64,000 nt of DNA from PMG-095 sp037200885 (GTDB lineage Bacteria > Myxococcota_A > Polyangia > Polyangiales > Polyangiaceae), in the NCBI GenBank assembly GCA_037200885.1, contig JBBCIN010000001.1, positions 1,798,001 through 1,862,000 of the forward strand, in the 5' to 3' direction. A program made the translations under genes and the position numbers. The stretch's first letter is position 1. Each line of letters begins with the position of its first letter. Shown here piece after piece: positions 62,542 to 64,000 of the stretch. The notes beneath the pieces were generated by a model. The model saw nothing but the letters and a program-made list of their open reading frames with translations, was not told the DNA's origin and made no database searches.

Positions 62542-64000
62542 TGGTGTTCGCCGGCTTGCCACTCTCACAGCTGTTGATGATCGCGGGCGGTGCTGCCAGC
62601 GTGACCGTGCTGCTCTACATCCTGAAGCTGCGCAGGCGGGCGGTCGCCGTGCCTTTTGCGCGCATTTGGGACGCGGTGTTCCGAGATCGCCAGGCGACCG
62701 AGCTGTTCTCCAAGTTGCGTCGGCTGCTCTCGCTTTTGTTTCAACTCGCGCTGCTCGCGCTGTTGATCGCCGCGCTCGGCGATCCCAAGCCGAAGACGAG
62801 CTTGCTCGAAGGCCGACATCTCGTGATTTTGGTCGATGGCAGCGCCTCGATGAAGGCGGTGGACGTGAAGCCGAGCCGTATCGAGGCCGCCAAAGCCGAA
62901 GTTCGCAAGTTGGTGCGCGGTTTGGGCAGCGCGGACCGGGCGCTGATCGTGCAGATGGGCGCGCTGTCGAGCCCGCTCTCCACGATGAGCTCGGACGTGA
63001 CCGAGCTCGACCCCGCCATCGATGCGCTGAGCGCCTCCGACACGCGAGCCGATCTCGAGCGCGGTCTTTCGTTCGCGATCGATAGCCTGCGTGGCCTACC
63101 CAAAGCGGAGGTGGTGGTGGTGAGCGACGGCGTGCTCGGTGACGTGGCCGAGATCGCCCGCCACGTCGACTTGGGCGACACCTCGTTGAAGTTCCTGCCG
63201 ATCGGCAAATCAGGCACGAATGTGGCGATTTCCGAGTTCTCGGTGCGCCGCTACCCGCTCGACAAGTCGCGCTCCGAGGTGATGCTCGAAGTGGCCAACA
63301 CCAACGATCGCGCGGCGCAGGTCGAGCTCACCTTGCTCGGCGACGGCACGATCATCGACGTCAGCCGTTTCGCGCTCGGGCCGAACGAGCGATTGCCCCG
63401 CTACTACCAGGACTTGGCCGGGGCCAGCCGTACGCTGGAAGCCAAGATCCGCTTCGCGGACGGACACGCCGACGATCTACCCGCCGACGATCACGCGTAC
63501 GCTCTGATGCCCGAACGGCACCGCGCGCGCGTGTTGGTGGTCTCCAAAGGCAACACCTATCTGGAGGCCGCGTTGCTCTTGGACGAGTACTTGGATGTGA
63601 CGACGATGGTTCCGGGCCGGCCGCTGCCGAGCGAACACTTCGATGTCGCGATCTTGGACGGAGTGGCCGACGCGCTGCCGGACACGGTGGCGGCCGCGCT
63701 CTATCTCAATCCGCCCGAAGGCGGCGTGCCGCTCAAGCTGGGCGCTCGTTTGGCGGATTTCGGCTTCGACACCTGGGACAAAAAGAGCCCGATTTTGCGG
63801 TTCTTGGCGCTCGGCGACGTGCAGGTCGCTGACGGCCGCGCGCTCGTTCCGAGCACCGGCGATCGCGTTCTCGGCGCGAGCGATCAGGGTCCGATCTTGG
63901 TCTCCGGCGCGCGTTCGGGGCATCGCTTCGTCGCGCTCGGCTTCGATCCGCGCAGCAGCGATTTAGTGCTGCGTGTGGCTTGGCCGCTGTTCGTGCTCAA
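62541..64000 (+). CDS. BatA-like VWA membrane protein, cut by window end
   Basis: The visible 486 residues remain open to the window end. An N-terminal membrane helix pair (LLYILKLRRRAVAVPF, the aerotolerance/BatA N-domain, then LLSLLFQLALLALLIAAL) precedes a VWA domain with VDGSAS (DxSxS metal site) and VVVVSDGVLGD. A beta-rich domain and a C-terminal part not yet ended follow. It completes the MoxR-DUF58-VWA set, which in other bacteria supports envelope stress tolerance. Confidence 0.88.
   Translation, partial: MVFAGLPLSQLLMIAGGAASVTVLLYILKLRRRAVAVPFARIWDAVFRDRQATELFSKLRRLLSLLFQLALLALLIAALGDPKPKTSLLEGRHLVILVDGSASMKAVDVKPSRIEAAKAEVRKLVRGLGSADRALIVQMGALSSPLSTMSSDVTELDPAIDALSASDTRADLERGLSFAIDSLRGLPKAEVVVVSDGVLGDVAEIARHVDLGDTSLKFLPIGKSGTNVAISEFSVRRYPLDKSRSEVMLEVANTNDRAAQVELTLLGDGTIIDVSRFALGPNERLPRYYQDLAGASRTLEAKIRFADGHADDLPADDHAYALMPERHRARVLVVSKGNTYLEAALLLDEYLDVTTMVPGRPLPSEHFDVAILDGVADALPDTVAAALYLNPPEGGVPLKLGARLADFGFDTWDKKSPILRFLALGDVQVADGRALVPSTGDRVLGASDQGPILVSGARSGHRFVALGFDPRSSDLVLRVAWPLFVL

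Overview
The window looks like a chromosome segment of a soil myxobacterium-type delta-proteobacterium (Myxococcota, most likely Polyangiales). This is inferred from very high GC, a CdnL/CarD-type regulator, a Hanks-type kinase with an extracellular sensor, PilZ proteins, AgmX/PglI-type and carboxypeptidase-regulatory-repeat envelope proteins, and lysine-rich histone-like proteins. No phage, insertion sequence, CRISPR array, rRNA or tRNA was recognised. Genes are dense, often overlap by 4 nt, and use GTG and TTG starts freely.

Layout. 1-5 kb: two zinc-ribbon membrane proteins, rnc with a secreted partner, a parvulin foldase and a solitary DNA methyltransferase. 5-9.4 kb: a lipoprotein, cdnL/carD behind a consensus promoter and a long leader, a Ppx/GppA phosphatase, an OmpA-like lipoprotein, and a 48-residue histone-H1-like gene behind a strong promoter. 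9.3-14.4 kb: an unknown 534-residue protein, an AgmX/PglI-type lipoprotein, an HNH protein, a lipoprotein with a duplicated retropepsin-like fold, and coaD. 14.4-18.4 kb: a packed operon of purC, thiolase, a 74-residue gene, a type III secretion SctL-like stator and a site-2 protease. 18.5-25 kb: a DHH-like protein with motifs in unusual order, a HEAT-repeat secreted protein, an SDR, a membrane protein and a membrane-bound metallopeptidase. 25-38 kb: chorismate mutase, a VWA lipoprotein, a 986-residue repeat protein with a PDZ end, YceI, a response regulator, acyl-CoA dehydrogenase, aroC, an SDR, and a kinase gene followed 6 bp later by a porin. 38-50 kb: mfd, PilZ and SCP2-like genes, and a pal-tolQ-tolR-tolA-tolB cluster preceded by three unknown genes, one cysteine-rich. 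50-58 kb: an XRE regulator, an M16 peptidase translationally coupled to a PpiD-like foldase, a second PilZ protein, a DinG-type helicase and a response regulator with an acidic tract and an H1-like repeat tail. 58.6 kb to the end: a coiled-coil membrane protein, a MoxR ATPase, a DUF58 protein and a BatA/VWA protein cut by the window edge.

Themes. Much of the window serves the cell envelope: three parvulin-type foldases, Tol-Pal, OmpA-like, porin, YceI, VWA and many lipoproteins. A second theme is DNA and chromatin: RNase III, DinG, Mfd, CdnL, a methyltransferase and two H1-like proteins. The least expected items are the receiver/acidic/H1-tail protein at 57118-58410, a dispersed intergenic repeat centred on GCGATCGC, the tolA/tolB frame overlap created by a GC repeat, the duplicated retropepsin-like lipoprotein, and the permuted DHH-like protein.
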